From NCBI GenBank assembly GCA_002399345.1, contig DHDL01000014.1, positions 118,623 to 147,238 on the forward strand: DNA of 28,616 bases, given 5' to 3'. Below are positions 14,946 through 22,653 of the stretch, in pieces (position 1 is the first letter of the stretch; every line of letters starts with the position of its first letter). Origin of the DNA: Thermoanaerobacterales bacterium UBA4877. Lineage in GTDB: Bacteria; Bacillota; Thermoanaerobacteria; Thermoanaerobacterales; UBA4877. The translations under genes were made by a program, and so were the position numbers. The notes under the pieces are model-generated. The model was not told the origin of the DNA and made no database searches. It saw nothing but the letters and a program-made list of their open reading frames with translations.

Positions 14946-15575
14946 ATGGAATTAGACACGAAGATTATAAGTGAAATGGAAAAAATGATAGACCAGTTAA
15001 GCGGTGTTATATCAAATAAAATAATACAAGATGATCAGGGTGAGATTGCAGAGATACATATACTTGCTGATAAGAGCAGAAATCCAAAACAGATTTCCCG
15101 AGATGTACAGTCGGCACTTACTGCTAAGTTTAATATAAGCATCGATTACAAAGTGATAAGTGTGGCAGAAATAGAAAGCGATGGTATACACAAAAGTTTT
15201 GGCGGGATAAAATTAAAAAGCCTTAGTTATGACCTAGAGGGGATTAACGGCAAAGCCAGAGTAATCTTAGAGAAGGACGGGATATCCTATGAGGGGGAGT
15301 ATGGCGGTATCCATTCCGGCAATTTTCTAAAGATGGCTTTTATAAATGCCACTATAGATGCACTCAATAAATATACGGGCAAGGAAAACGTATTTATGGT
15401 GGAAGACTATAAGGTTATAGGCCTGGCCGAACGTAGGGTGCTGGTTGTGGCCATTGCGTTTATAAATGCAAAGCACAGGGACTTATATATTGGTAATGCC
15501 ATCTTAAATGATGAAACAGGTGCTGAATGTGTAAACGGTGTACTTGATGCAGTAAACGGCATTTTAGATGTATAG
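14946..15575 (+). CDS. Conserved protein of unknown function
   Basis: 209 aa soluble protein; I do not recognise a named family. Residues ~15-75 look like a small alpha/beta domain (IIQDDQGEIAEIHILADKSR, NPKQISRDVQSALTAKFNIS, IDYKVISVAEI). The second half is a separate alpha/beta domain with KARVILEKDGISYEGEYGG, FLKMAFINATIDALNKYTG and RRVLVVAIAFINAKHRDLYIG, ending with AECVNGVLDAVNGILDV. I have the impression of similar uncharacterised proteins in actinobacteria and deep-branching Firmicutes. GAGGGGA lies about 10 bases before the ATG. It sits between hpf and niaR behind a sigmaH-like promoter of its own, so a role at the transition to stationary phase or sporulation is possible. Confidence 0.75.
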   Translation: MELDTKIISEMEKMIDQLSGVISNKIIQDDQGEIAEIHILADKSRNPKQISRDVQSALTAKFNISIDYKVISVAEIESDGIHKSFGGIKLKSLSYDLEGINGKARVILEKDGISYEGEYGGIHSGNFLKMAFINATIDALNKYTGKENVFMVEDYKVIGLAERRVLVVAIAFINAKHRDLYIGNAILNDETGAECVNGVLDAVNGILDV

Positions 15576-15658
15576 GCTTAAAAATGCACACCTTATTCAT
15601 TAGTCTGTTTTTTTAACTTGTGATATACTAGGATTTATATAGAAGGCTGGTGGAGATA

Positions 15659-16165
15659 ATGGATGCGCAGGCAAGAAGACATAAGATCTTAGATATACTC
15701 ATGCACAGCGAAGTTATTTCAGGCAGCATACTTGCAGGCAGACTGGGTGTTAGCAGGCAGGTGGTGGTTCAGGACATTGCAATACTGCGCGCGGCGGGAA
15801 ACGGGATTCTTTCGACTCCCCAGGGCTATTGTCTGGAGAAAAAACTACATAAGAATATAAGGGTATTTGCTTGTAGGCATGACAAAAGCAGGATGTATGA
15901 AGAACTGACTACCATCGTCGATTACGGTGGAAAAATAGTCGATGTCATAGTCGACCATCCCGTATATGGGGAGCTTAAGGGTTATCTTATGATATCATCC
16001 AGGTATGACCTCGATAAGTTTGCTAAAAATATTAGTAACAGCCAAGGAAAATTATTATCCTCACTTACGGAAGGCGTGCATCTGCACACTGTAGAATCGG
16101 AAAGTGAAGAGGTACTGGACAGAATAGAAAAAGCCCTAGGAGATAAAGGTTTCCTGATGGATTAA
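15659..16165 (+). CDS. niaR: NiaR-like transcriptional repressor of NAD biosynthesis (HTH_11 plus 3H domain)
   Basis: 168 aa. Residues ~5-60 are a winged helix (RRHKILDILMHSE, ILAGRLGVSRQVVVQDIAIL). The rest is a 3H domain with its conserved histidines in LHKNIRVFACRHD, VDHPVYGE and EGVHLHTVE, which bind metal and the nicotinic acid ligand. In Firmicutes this protein represses nad biosynthesis and niacin uptake genes when niacin is present. No such genes are adjacent, so its targets are elsewhere. ATG 15659 is chosen over the in-frame GTG 15650 because GGTGGAG lies just before it. An extended -10 TGATATACT is at 15621-15629. Confidence 0.85.
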   Translation: MDAQARRHKILDILMHSEVISGSILAGRLGVSRQVVVQDIAILRAAGNGILSTPQGYCLEKKLHKNIRVFACRHDKSRMYEELTTIVDYGGKIVDVIVDHPVYGELKGYLMISSRYDLDKFAKNISNSQGKLLSSLTEGVHLHTVESESEEVLDRIEKALGDKGFLMD

Positions 16166-16178
16166 AAACTCTGTTCTA

Positions 16179-16207
16179 TTGACAGTTACCTGCACCCTTG
16201 TTATAAT
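16179..16207 (+). promoter_or_regulatory. Perfect-consensus sigmaA promoter of tadA and tRNA-Ser genes
   Basis: TTGACA (16179-16184), 17 bases, TATAAT (16202-16207), identical to the consensus. It would drive tadA and probably the tRNA genes that begin 4 bases after tadA. Confidence 0.85.
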
Positions 16208-16269
16208 ATAAATGTTGTTTTACTAAATCCTGTGCCTTAAGATAGGCGCATTGTTGTTCAAAGGTGATT

Positions 16270-16716
16270 ATGAATCACGATTTTTTTATGAATGAAGCCT
16301 TAAAAGAGGCAGAAAAAGCTGCATGGCAAGGTGAGGTTCCGGTAGGTGCAGTGGTTACTTTAAATGACGTGGTAATAGGCAGAGGATATAACCAAACCGA
16401 GACGCTACATGATGTTTCGGCACATGCAGAAATAATTGCCATAAGGGAAGCCGAGCGGGAACTTGATAATTGGAGACTTGAAATGTGCAGCATATACGTC
16501 ACGTTGGAGCCGTGCCCAATGTGTGCCGGTGCAATATTATTGTCACGGCTTGAAAAAATCGTGATAGGCACGCAGAATCCTAGGATGGGTTTTTGCGGCT
16601 CGCTATATAATATTGTTGAGGATAAAAGGCTTGGACATATGCCTGAGGTGATTACAGGCATTATGGAAGACGAGTGTCGGAGTTATTTAAAAAATTTTTT
16701 TAAAAAAAAGCGGTGA
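16270..16716 (+). CDS. tadA: tRNA-specific adenosine deaminase (wobble A34 to inosine)
   Basis: 148 aa. Zinc site: H52 and catalytic E54 in SAHAEIIAI, C82 and C85 in EPCPMCAGA. The N-terminus MNEALKEAEKAAWQGEVPVGAVV is typical of TadA, which converts A34 of tRNA-Arg(ACG) to inosine. ATG 16270 is chosen; AAGGTG is close upstream with only about 3 bases of spacing, and GTG 16264 in frame is an alternative. It is driven by a perfect sigmaA promoter and followed after 4 bases by a tRNA-Ser gene, so mRNA and tRNAs may share a transcript. The same neighbours (tadA, tRNA-Ser, SRP RNA, dnaX) occur in B. subtilis. Confidence 0.95.
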   Translation: MNHDFFMNEALKEAEKAAWQGEVPVGAVVTLNDVVIGRGYNQTETLHDVSAHAEIIAIREAERELDNWRLEMCSIYVTLEPCPMCAGAILLSRLEKIVIGTQNPRMGFCGSLYNIVEDKRLGHMPEVITGIMEDECRSYLKNFFKKKR

Positions 16717-16720
16717 GCTG

Positions 16721-16811
16721 GGAGAGGTGGCTGAGCTGGCCGAAGGCGCTCGACTCGAAATCGAGTAAACGGGGAACCGTTTCGTGGGTTCAAATCCCAC
16801 CCTCTCCGCCA
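16721..16811 (+). tRNA. tRNA-Ser (anticodon CGA)
   Basis: Class II tRNA with acceptor stem GGAGAGG/CCTCTCC, discriminator G and encoded CCA. Anticodon stem CTCGA/TCGAG encloses loop CTCGAAA, anticodon CGA, reading UCG. A long variable arm (ACGGGGAACCGT) marks it as a serine tRNA; the T arm is GTGGGTTCAAATCCCAC. It starts 4 bases after the tadA stop. Confidence 0.95.
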
Positions 16812-16844
16812 AAATTATATAATGTTTTTTGTAGACCTATATAT

Positions 16845-16936
16845 GGAGAAGTCGCCTAGTTGGCCGAGGGCGTGCGACTGGAAATCGCATAGACGTCAAA
16901 AGCGTCTCGAGGGTTCGAATCCCTCCTTCTCCGCCA
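16845..16936 (+). tRNA. tRNA-Ser (anticodon GGA)
   Basis: Acceptor stem GGAGAAG/CTTCTCC, discriminator G and encoded CCA. Anticodon stem TGCGA/TCGCA encloses loop CTGGAAA, anticodon GGA, reading UCC and UCU. Long variable arm (AGACGTCAAAAGCGTCT) and T arm GAGGGTTCGAATCCCTC. It lies 33 bases after the first tRNA-Ser. Confidence 0.95.
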
Positions 16937-16950
16937 TTATTTTATAACTA

Positions 16951-16980
16951 CCCTTTAATAAATAAAGGGCTTTTATTTTT
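16951..16980 (+). terminator. Terminator after the tRNA-Ser pair
   Basis: CCCTTTA (16951-16957) pairs with TAAAGGG (16963-16969), followed by C and a T-rich run. Confidence 0.8.
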
Positions 16981-17027
16981 TACCTATTTATTTCTTTTCA
17001 GTTATTGGGTCTTCATATATAATATTA

Positions 17028-17717
17028 TCAGTCAGTAATGCTATCTGCTTCAGATTTTTTTTCATTATATTTTTTCTGTACATTTTCAAAAGAAAAGCAT
17101 TTTATAAAGTCAACTAAGTAAGATGAGATTGAAACTGTAACTATTGAAAATGCAATGCGTTTAAAGGGAATGTAGGTAAGCGACAACAGGAGTACGGTTA
17201 TATCGGTGAAAAAGTATGCTAGAAAAAGTTTGCAGCCGGTAATCTTTGATATGGTGAGTGCCAATGCATCATCTCCTCCAGTAGAGCCGCCTTGACGTAC
17301 CACAACGCCGGTTCCGATACCTACGGATATGCCGCCTGCTATAGCTGCTATTAAAGGGTGGGGCGACAGGTCCGGCAAAATCGGGGGAAATTGTTCCCAT
17401 AAAAAAAAGAAGCCTGCAAGACAGAACGTGGATATAGCTGATAATTTAAGGAAATCTTTGCTCAGGTATCGCGAGGAAAATATATAACAGAGTATGTCAA
17501 GAGCGGGTGAGGCCACTGAAGAAGTAATGCCAAACCAGTAATTGAGCAGCAATATCATTCCCAGAACTCCGCCTTCGGTTATATGTGTCTGCCGATGTAT
17601 ATTGTACAACCCGAATGAGAGAATAGCCGTACCGGCTAAAATAGCAACCATCTTACGAGGAGTAAGTAATCTTTTTATTTCGTCTGTAAAGTGAGAAAAT
17701 ATATTTTTAATAGACAT
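17028..17717 (-). CDS. YitT-family membrane protein, short form without DUF2179
   Basis: 229 aa with about five hydrophobic segments. The motif VVRQGGSTGGDDALAL is the hallmark of the YitT family, and ITEGGVLGMILLLNYWFGI is its first repeat. Usual family members are ~280-290 aa with a C-terminal cytoplasmic DUF2179 domain; here the protein ends after the last membrane segment with a charged tail, so that domain is absent. The start used is the ATG at 17717, because AAAGGA lies 9 bases upstream, while the in-frame ATG at 17738 sits before that site. Function is unknown; transport is often suggested. It is divergent from the MerR gene. Confidence 0.85.
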   Translation of the reverse strand: MSIKNIFSHFTDEIKRLLTPRKMVAILAGTAILSFGLYNIHRQTHITEGGVLGMILLLNYWFGITSSVASPALDILCYIFSSRYLSKDFLKLSAISTFCLAGFFFLWEQFPPILPDLSPHPLIAAIAGGISVGIGTGVVVRQGGSTGGDDALALTISKITGCKLFLAYFFTDITVLLLSLTYIPFKRIAFSIVTVSISSYLVDFIKCFSFENVQKKYNEKKSEADSITD

Positions 17718-17794
17718 AAAAATAATCCTTTTTAACATATTCAGCCTTATTTATTTTAATTTTTATATAATAGCTGTATCTTTAGCATAAACCA

Positions 17795-17803
17795 TGGTAT
17801 AAT
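17795..17803 (+). promoter_or_regulatory. Extended -10 promoter of the MerR-family gene
   Basis: TGGTATAAT at 17795-17803: perfect -10 with extended TG; no good -35. It is the same element as the dipeptidase promoter at 5319. Confidence 0.5.
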
Positions 17804-17841
17804 GCTATGTCAAGTTATAATGTTTGAGGCAGGGAGGTTTG

Positions 17842-18624
17842 ATGTTCATGAGGGATCACTACAGGATCAGTGAGATATCAAAGATTTATGGTATAGGTGT
17901 GGATTCTCTGAGGTATTATGAAAGGATTGGCATATTAAAGCCTATCCGTGGTAAAAATGGGTACAGGTTTTATAGTTTAAATGATATTTTTAAACTGAAC
18001 ATCATTAAGGATCTGCGCCAATTGAATTTTTCCATAAAGGACATAAAGGAATATTTAGATGACCAAAGTACTATGAATACCCTGTCACTTCTGCAAGATG
18101 AACAGGAGCTTATAGAGAAACAGATGGAAAGTTTGCGCACCGTTAAGCAATCCATTTGCTATCGTAAGGATAAGCTAAAGAATCTGTATGAAATGGATGG
18201 CGGAAAGTTTACCGTCAAAAGCATTCCTGAGCGTTTTTGCTTGCGTTTAAGTGATGAGATTACCTATGATGAAGGGGAGAACTTTGCCTTAAATAAGCTG
18301 CACCGCAGGCAAGAGGATAAGATTCAGGATTTGAGCAGCTATACCATGGGAGCAATCCTGAGGGGCGGACACATATCTATTTTTTGTATACTTAATGAAA
18401 AATCGGATCAATATGATTTTGTACTGCCGGGAGGACAATATCTGTCGATTTTTTACCGGGGAGACCATGACCAGGCCACGGAGAAAAAGAGAGATATCCT
18501 AACCTATGCGGGAAATGCCGGCTTTCACGTCTCGGGAGAACCCTTTGAGCTTTATCATATAGACAGCCGTTTTACCGCATACACAGAGGAACTTTTAACT
18601 GAGATCCAAGTCAGGCTCTTGTAG
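17842..18624 (+). CDS. MerR-family transcriptional regulator with a GyrI-like effector domain
   Basis: About 260 aa. The N-terminal winged helix is typical of MerR (YRISEISKIYGIGVDSLRYYERIGILKP, NGYRFYSLNDIFKLNIIKDLRQLNFSIKDIKEYL). A coiled-coil dimerisation helix follows (residues ~85-115), then a ~140-residue domain resembling the BmrR/GyrI small-molecule binding fold. No cysteine-based metal site is seen, so a drug-like or metabolite effector is likelier than metal. GGGAGG is at 17832-17837. ATG 17842 and ATG 17848 are both possible; neither spacing is ideal. A multidrug pump, the common target of such regulators, is not adjacent. Confidence 0.85.
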   Translation: MFMRDHYRISEISKIYGIGVDSLRYYERIGILKPIRGKNGYRFYSLNDIFKLNIIKDLRQLNFSIKDIKEYLDDQSTMNTLSLLQDEQELIEKQMESLRTVKQSICYRKDKLKNLYEMDGGKFTVKSIPERFCLRLSDEITYDEGENFALNKLHRRQEDKIQDLSSYTMGAILRGGHISIFCILNEKSDQYDFVLPGGQYLSIFYRGDHDQATEKKRDILTYAGNAGFHVSGEPFELYHIDSRFTAYTEELLTEIQVRLL

Positions 18625-18646
18625 TTTTGTTGTAATAAATGGAGTG

Positions 18647-18675
18647 TTGATTTTTTTCGTCAAAGACGATATAAT
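18647..18675 (+). promoter_or_regulatory. sigmaA promoter of the SRP RNA
   Basis: TTGATT (18647-18652), 17 bases, TATAAT (18670-18675). Transcription would start near 18682, about 20 bases before the mature 5' end. Confidence 0.7.
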
Positions 18676-18700
18676 AATGTTATTGTTAAAATAGAAAATG

Positions 18701-18976
18701 GCCTGGCCGTACTAGATGGGGAGGTAGCGGTGCCCTATAACCTGCAATCCGCTATAGCAGGGTTGAAGTCCCACGCCGAGGCAAGATATTGTACAGTCTG
18801 GTCGATGTAAGCGGCGAAGAAGACTGGGTCCTGTGCAACGGGAATTTACGAACCCCGCCAGGTCCGGAAGGAAGCAGCGGTAAGTAAACACTTCCGTGTG
18901 CCGCAGGGCAACCTGGTCCGAGCCGGCTGCATCGGTGCCGTGTATGATATCTTGTCGAAGGTGGGTGTACGGCCTT
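18701..18976 (+). ncRNA. ffs: Signal recognition particle RNA, large Firmicutes type (scRNA)
   Basis: About 275 bases, the size of the B. subtilis 6S-like SRP RNA with an Alu domain. The conserved S-domain apical hairpin is present: CCAGGTCCGGAAGGAAGCAG (18859-18878) pairing back at GGGCAACCTGG (18907-18917). The Alu part begins GGGGAGGTAGCGGTGCCC. The ends close with GGCCGTAC (18705-18712) and GTACGGCC (18967-18974). The RNA forms the scaffold for Ffh to target membrane proteins. A T6 run at 19002-19007 follows a weak CCC/GGG hairpin and may end the precursor. Exact ends are approximate. It lies just upstream of dnaX, as in B. subtilis. Confidence 0.93.
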
Positions 18977-19070
18977 TATTAAATGACCCAGTAAGCGGGC
19001 CTTTTTTAATATATGTCTGCATGTGTTACAAAAAGATATGAAACACATAAGATAAAGTGGTGAAATAAAA

Positions 19071-20696
19071 ATGTATACTGCGCTATATAGAAGATTTAGG
19101 CCAAAGAATTTTGATGAAGTGGTCGGACAGGATGCCATAGTGACTGCACTGAAAAACCAGATAAAAAATAATATGATTTCCCATGCATATCTCTTTACTG
19201 GTTCAAGGGGTACGGGTAAGACCAGCATGGCAAAGATATTTGCCAAAGCGGTGAACTGCCTGGAGCCGACAGGCGGCAACCCTTGCAACCATTGCAAAAA
19301 CTGCCGGGACATAACAAACGGAAATAATATGGATATTATTGAGATAGATGCAGCATCAAACAACGGGGTAAATAATATAAGAGAGCTTCGGGAGGATGTT
19401 AAGTACCTTCCGTCTATGGGAAGGTACAGGGTATATATCATAGATGAGGTGCATATGCTTTCTCAGGGCGCCTTCAATGCTCTTTTAAAAACATTGGAGG
19501 AACCTCCTGCATACATTATATTTATATTGGCTACTACGGATCCGCAGAAGGTTCCGGTTACCATATCTTCCCGCTGCCAGAGGTATGATTTCAAGAGAAT
19601 TCCGGTAAGGGACATTGAAGAAAGGCTTATGTTTGTATGTGAAAAGGTGAATGTCACGCTTGATCCGGATGCCGGGGAGCTTATTGCACGAAAGGCAGAG
19701 GGAGCCTTGAGGGATGCGCTTTCCATATTGGATGAATGCATAGCTTTTTGCGACGGTAAGATCTCGCGGGAGGATGTGCTTGAGATTTTGGGCATAACGG
19801 ATGAGGATGTTTTAACGGATACAATTGCGGCCATTGCAGATAGGAATGTCTCACAGTGTGTGGATATAGTGGATAATGAGTATATGAATGGAAGAGACCC
19901 GGTACAGTTTGCCAGGGACCTTGTTATGGTTATGCGTAATCTTTTATTCATTACTACGGTTGGAATAAATAAAGGCATGATTGATTTACCCGAGAGTGAA
20001 TATAAGTCGCTGGAAGAACTTTCGCATTCTATTAGTACCAGCCGCATTGTGAAGATGATGGATGTGTTTATTAAGGCGGAAAATTCACTTAAATATTCAT
20101 CCCAGCCGCTTATTGTCCTTGAGACAATTCTCATTAAGCTTTGCCTTGATGATGTTAAGACCGCCGGTAAGGATACTGAAAAAAGAAGTACTGCCACGGA
20201 TTTACAACCTAAAAGGGCGATAAAAAAAGCAGGCAGGAAAGCCAAAGGCAAAAATATAAAAAATATAGTTGGAGAGAATGATAATAATAAAAGAAAAGAT
20301 AAATCAGAGGTAAAGTCGTCTGAGGTAAGGACAGCCGAGTTTAAAAATGATCATGACGATAATATGGAAAAAATAAAATCGGCCTGGCCGGCTATACTCT
20401 CTGCGGTCAAGCAAAATTCCATGAAACTTTGTTCGTATCTTTCAATGGGTACATTAAAAGGAATATCAGGAGGAAGAATTAAGATATATTTTAACAAAAA
20501 TGACTCGTTTTTTGCTGATGAACTAAAAAAGCAGGAAAATAAGGAAATAATAGAAAATATAATTAAAGAGAATACTGGTGCTGACCTAAAGATTGAGTGT
20601 ATAATAGAAAAAGAGAAAAAAAGAGAAGACGATTTTATGGTTAAGGTTCATGAGGTATTTAAAGGTATGGACGACAAGATTAATATTATGGAGTGA
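19071..20696 (+). CDS. dnaX: DNA polymerase III subunits gamma/tau
   Basis: 541 aa clamp-loader ATPase. Walker A GSRGTGKT at residues 44-51, zinc ligands C63, C72, C75 and C78, Walker B VYIIDEVHML, sensor/arginine finger in SSRCQRYDF. After the AAA+ and collar domains (to ~residue 365) comes a lysine-rich linker and a C-terminal tau-type domain that would contact the polymerase. An A7 run at 20222-20228 falls in phase as A-AAA-AAA at codons 385-386. Slippage either way meets a stop within about 20 codons and would give a shorter gamma-like product of about 400 aa. The first gene of dnaX-ybaB-recR. Confidence 0.96.
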   Translation: MYTALYRRFRPKNFDEVVGQDAIVTALKNQIKNNMISHAYLFTGSRGTGKTSMAKIFAKAVNCLEPTGGNPCNHCKNCRDITNGNNMDIIEIDAASNNGVNNIRELREDVKYLPSMGRYRVYIIDEVHMLSQGAFNALLKTLEEPPAYIIFILATTDPQKVPVTISSRCQRYDFKRIPVRDIEERLMFVCEKVNVTLDPDAGELIARKAEGALRDALSILDECIAFCDGKISREDVLEILGITDEDVLTDTIAAIADRNVSQCVDIVDNEYMNGRDPVQFARDLVMVMRNLLFITTVGINKGMIDLPESEYKSLEELSHSISTSRIVKMMDVFIKAENSLKYSSQPLIVLETILIKLCLDDVKTAGKDTEKRSTATDLQPKRAIKKAGRKAKGKNIKNIVGENDNNKRKDKSEVKSSEVRTAEFKNDHDDNMEKIKSAWPAILSAVKQNSMKLCSYLSMGTLKGISGGRIKIYFNKNDSFFADELKKQENKEIIENIIKENTGADLKIECIIEKEKKREDDFMVKVHEVFKGMDDKINIME

Positions 20697-20726
20697 TTGC
20701 TCGATTATCATGAAAGGGGAATGAAA

Positions 20727-21053
20727 ATGTCAAAAAACCCAGGTTTTAATATGAATAATATGATGAAACAGGTTCAAAAGATGCAACAGGAAATGAATAA
20801 AGCGCAGAATGAATTAGATGATGTCAGAGTAGAAGCCACTTCAGGCGGCGGGGTAGTAAAAGCGGTGGCCAATGGTAAAAAGCAGATATTGGATATAAGT
20901 ATATCGCCGGAGGCGGTAGACCCGGAGGATGTGGAGATGCTCCAGGACCTTGTGCTTGCAGCCGTAAACGAAGCTTTAAAAAAGTCTGAGGACACCATGA
21001 AAGAGAAGATGTCTAAGGTTACCGGAGGTGTCGATCCGTCCGGACTTATGTAA
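20727..21053 (+). CDS. YbaB/EbfC nucleoid-associated DNA-binding protein
   Basis: 108 aa. A glutamine- and methionine-rich N-terminal helix (NMNNMMKQVQKMQQEMNKAQNEL) leads into the conserved core VRVEATSGGGVVKAVANGKKQILDISI and a C-terminal helix. YbaB forms tweezer-like dimers that bind DNA. ATG 20727 is chosen since AAGGGGA ends 7 bases before it; ATG 20721 is too close to that site and a TTG at 20697 has none. It sits between dnaX and recR, the conserved arrangement. Confidence 0.95.
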   Translation: MSKNPGFNMNNMMKQVQKMQQEMNKAQNELDDVRVEATSGGGVVKAVANGKKQILDISISPEAVDPEDVEMLQDLVLAAVNEALKKSEDTMKEKMSKVTGGVDPSGLM

Positions 21054-21068
21054 ATCGGGGGAGATTAA

Positions 21069-21665
21069 ATGAACTACTACACACCGTCCATGGCTAAGCT
21101 CATAGAGGAATTATCAAAACTTCCCGGTGTGGGTCCCAAAACAGCCCAAAGGCTTGCCTTTCATATTATCCATATGAAACAGGATGAGGTTGATTCTTTG
21201 TCGGCAGCCATAAAAGAGGCCAAACAAAAGGTGCATTATTGTAAAATATGCTTTAATATAACGGATAAGGATATATGTGAAATATGTTCGGACGGATCTA
21301 GAGACCGCTCTATGATCTGTGTGGTTGAGGATCCGAGGGATGTGGTAGCCATGGAAAAGACAAGGGAATACAAAGGACTCTATCATGTACTTCATGGTAC
21401 CATATCACCCCTAGATGGGATCGGACCGGAGGATATACGTATAAAAGAACTCTTAGAGAGACTTACTGATGATGTTAAAGAAGTTATACTTGCGGTAAAT
21501 CCCGATGTTGAGGGTGAGGCTACTACACTGTATATCGCTAAGCTTATAAAACCGTTGGGAATAAAGGTTACCAGAATAGCCCATGGCATACCTATGGGTG
21601 GAGAGCTGGAATATGCCGACGAGGTTACTTTGGGTTCTGCCTTTACGGGCAGAAGTGAAATATAA
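21069..21665 (+). CDS. recR: Recombination protein RecR
   Basis: 198 aa, full length. Helix-hairpin-helix [15 protein letters not shown] near the N-terminus, C4 zinc finger C58, C61, C70, C73, and a Toprim domain starting at [14 protein letters not shown] with the acidic E...DPD-type continuation in [16 protein letters not shown]. RecR loads RecA at single-strand gaps with RecO and RecF. It starts 15 bases after ybaB, with GGGGAGA upstream, so the three genes are probably one operon. Confidence 0.96.
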   Translation: MNYYTPSMAKLIEELSKLPGVGPKTAQRLAFHIIHMKQDEVDSLSAAIKEAKQKVHYCKICFNITDKDICEICSDGSRDRSMICVVEDPRDVVAMEKTREYKGLYHVLHGTISPLDGIGPEDIRIKELLERLTDDVKEVILAVNPDVEGEATTLYIAKLIKPLGIKVTRIAHGIPMGGELEYADEVTLGSAFTGRSEI

Positions 21666-21759
21666 TAGATATATAAATGTAGTATTTTATTATATTGGTA
21701 TAAAATAATTTTATCCCGGGGAAAATATGATTAGAATATTTTACCTGGGGGTTATTTTT

Positions 21760-22050
21760 ATGATCAATATTAAATTAAACAACGAGTATTTAAATGATAT
21801 TTTAGACAGGGCCAATAAAATTTTTGTGGGGGAGTCCAAATATGATGATGCGGACAGCTATAAAGGAAACGGGCTTTTGTCATCTATTGAGACTGCAAAG
21901 GAAGAGATGCGGTATGCGGATGACTATTTTGAATGTGTTACCGACCCTGATCTTATTGACCATGCCATATATTACAGAGAGGCGGCTAGAAAAAAATATA
22001 CCTACCTTTTAAAGTTAGCCAAACGACAGGGTCTGGTAAAAGCCGAATAA
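21760..22050 (+). CDS. DUF2508 protein (YaaL-like)
   Basis: 96 aa from ATG 21760, with GGGGG 8 bases upstream. An ATG at 21727 in frame also has a GGGG before it and would add 11 hydrophobic residues; the shorter form is nearer the usual family length. The protein is acidic and helical, with the segment LLSSIETAKEEMRYADDYFECVTDPDLIDHAIYYREAARKKYTYLLKLAKRQG that defines the YaaL/DUF2508 family between recR and bofA. Function is unknown; position suggests sporulation. A possible extended -10 (TGGTATAAA, 21696-21704) lies upstream. Confidence 0.8.
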   Translation: MINIKLNNEYLNDILDRANKIFVGESKYDDADSYKGNGLLSSIETAKEEMRYADDYFECVTDPDLIDHAIYYREAARKKYTYLLKLAKRQGLVKAE

Positions 22051-22093
22051 ATTTAAGGACACCCCATATAATTTAAACAGGGGGTGTATATAG

Positions 22094-22363
22094 GTGAATA
22101 GCATAGGAATTAATATAATATTGGCATATGCCATAGGTCTGATACTTTTGTATCTTTTGGGTTGGGTACTACTGGTACCTATAAAGATAATATGGAGATT
22201 ATTGTACAATGGTATAATCGGAGGCATAGTGCTGATAATATTAAATTTTGTTGGTGGATATTTTGGCTTACATATACCGCTAAACCCCATATCAGCCCTT
22301 GCGGTGGGATTTCTTGGAGTGCCGGGGGTAGTTCTTTTATTGCTTCTCCAACACTTTTTATAA
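22094..22363 (+). CDS. bofA: Pro-sigmaK processing inhibitor BofA
   Basis: 89 aa, GTG start. Two hydrophobic segments in the N-terminal half and a conserved C-terminal amphipathic part (GLHIPLNPISALAVGFLGVPGVVLLLLLQHFL) are characteristic of BofA, the membrane protein that restrains the SpoIVFB protease until the forespore signals, delaying sigmaK activation in the mother cell. The asparagine of NPISALAVGFLGVPG is in the functionally important family motif. The ribosome binding site GGGGGTG lies in one arm of a 7-base inverted repeat (22059-22065 with 22081-22087) and could be masked. Position after recR-DUF2508 is conserved. Confidence 0.92.
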   Translation: MNSIGINIILAYAIGLILLYLLGWVLLVPIKIIWRLLYNGIIGGIVLIILNFVGGYFGLHIPLNPISALAVGFLGVPGVVLLLLLQHFL

Positions 22364-22436
22364 TACTATAAGGATGTAATGGTCAATTAACGTGTGATAT
22401 TTTATTTCGATAGAGTATAGTTTTTTTTTACAGGGG

Positions 22437-22465
22437 GTAATATTAGAAATATTACTTCTTTTTTT
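22437..22465 (+). terminator. Terminator after bofA
   Basis: GTAATATT (22437-22444), AGA, AATATTAC (22448-22455), followed by TTC and a T run to 22465. Confidence 0.82.
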
Positions 22466-22471
22466 ATGTAA

Positions 22472-22622
22472 TTGACAGAGTGTTTTTCATCTGTTACAGT
22501 ATAAGTGGATACTGTTATACATGCCTAATGCTGATATTTTCAATACATTAAAGGACTGTTTCAAGTAAAAAACTTTGATATATAATACAGTTCGTTTATA
22601 TAGACTGTAGTATAACAGTCCA
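22472..22622 (+). promoter_or_regulatory. Repeat-rich control region of the pyruvate:ferredoxin oxidoreductase operon
   Basis: Two candidate promoters: TTGACA (22472-22477), 17 bases, TACAGT (22495-22500); and TATAAT (22581-22586) with a poor -35. Six ACAGT/ACTGT pentamers lie at 22496, 22511, 22555, 22587, 22604 and 22615. They build inverted repeats ACAGTAT-6-ATACTGT (22496-22515) and GACTGT-6-ACAGTC (22603-22620), and two distant pairs: GGACTGTT (22553) with AACAGTCC (22614), and ACTGTTATAC (22511) with GTATAACAGT (22610). This pattern looks like operators for one regulator, which I cannot name. Confidence 0.55.
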
Positions 22623-22653
22623 TAGTTTAATTTTTTGGAAGGAGGAATACGCT

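Noticed and set aside
18752..19441. Leftward 229-codon open frame across the SRP RNA and the dnaX start
   Set aside because: It runs antisense through a structured RNA and a certain gene, has low-complexity composition, and no ribosome binding site I can support.
19463..20251. Leftward 262-codon open frame opposite dnaX
   Set aside because: Serine- and leucine-rich shadow of the dnaX coding strand; dnaX motifs are intact on the plus strand.
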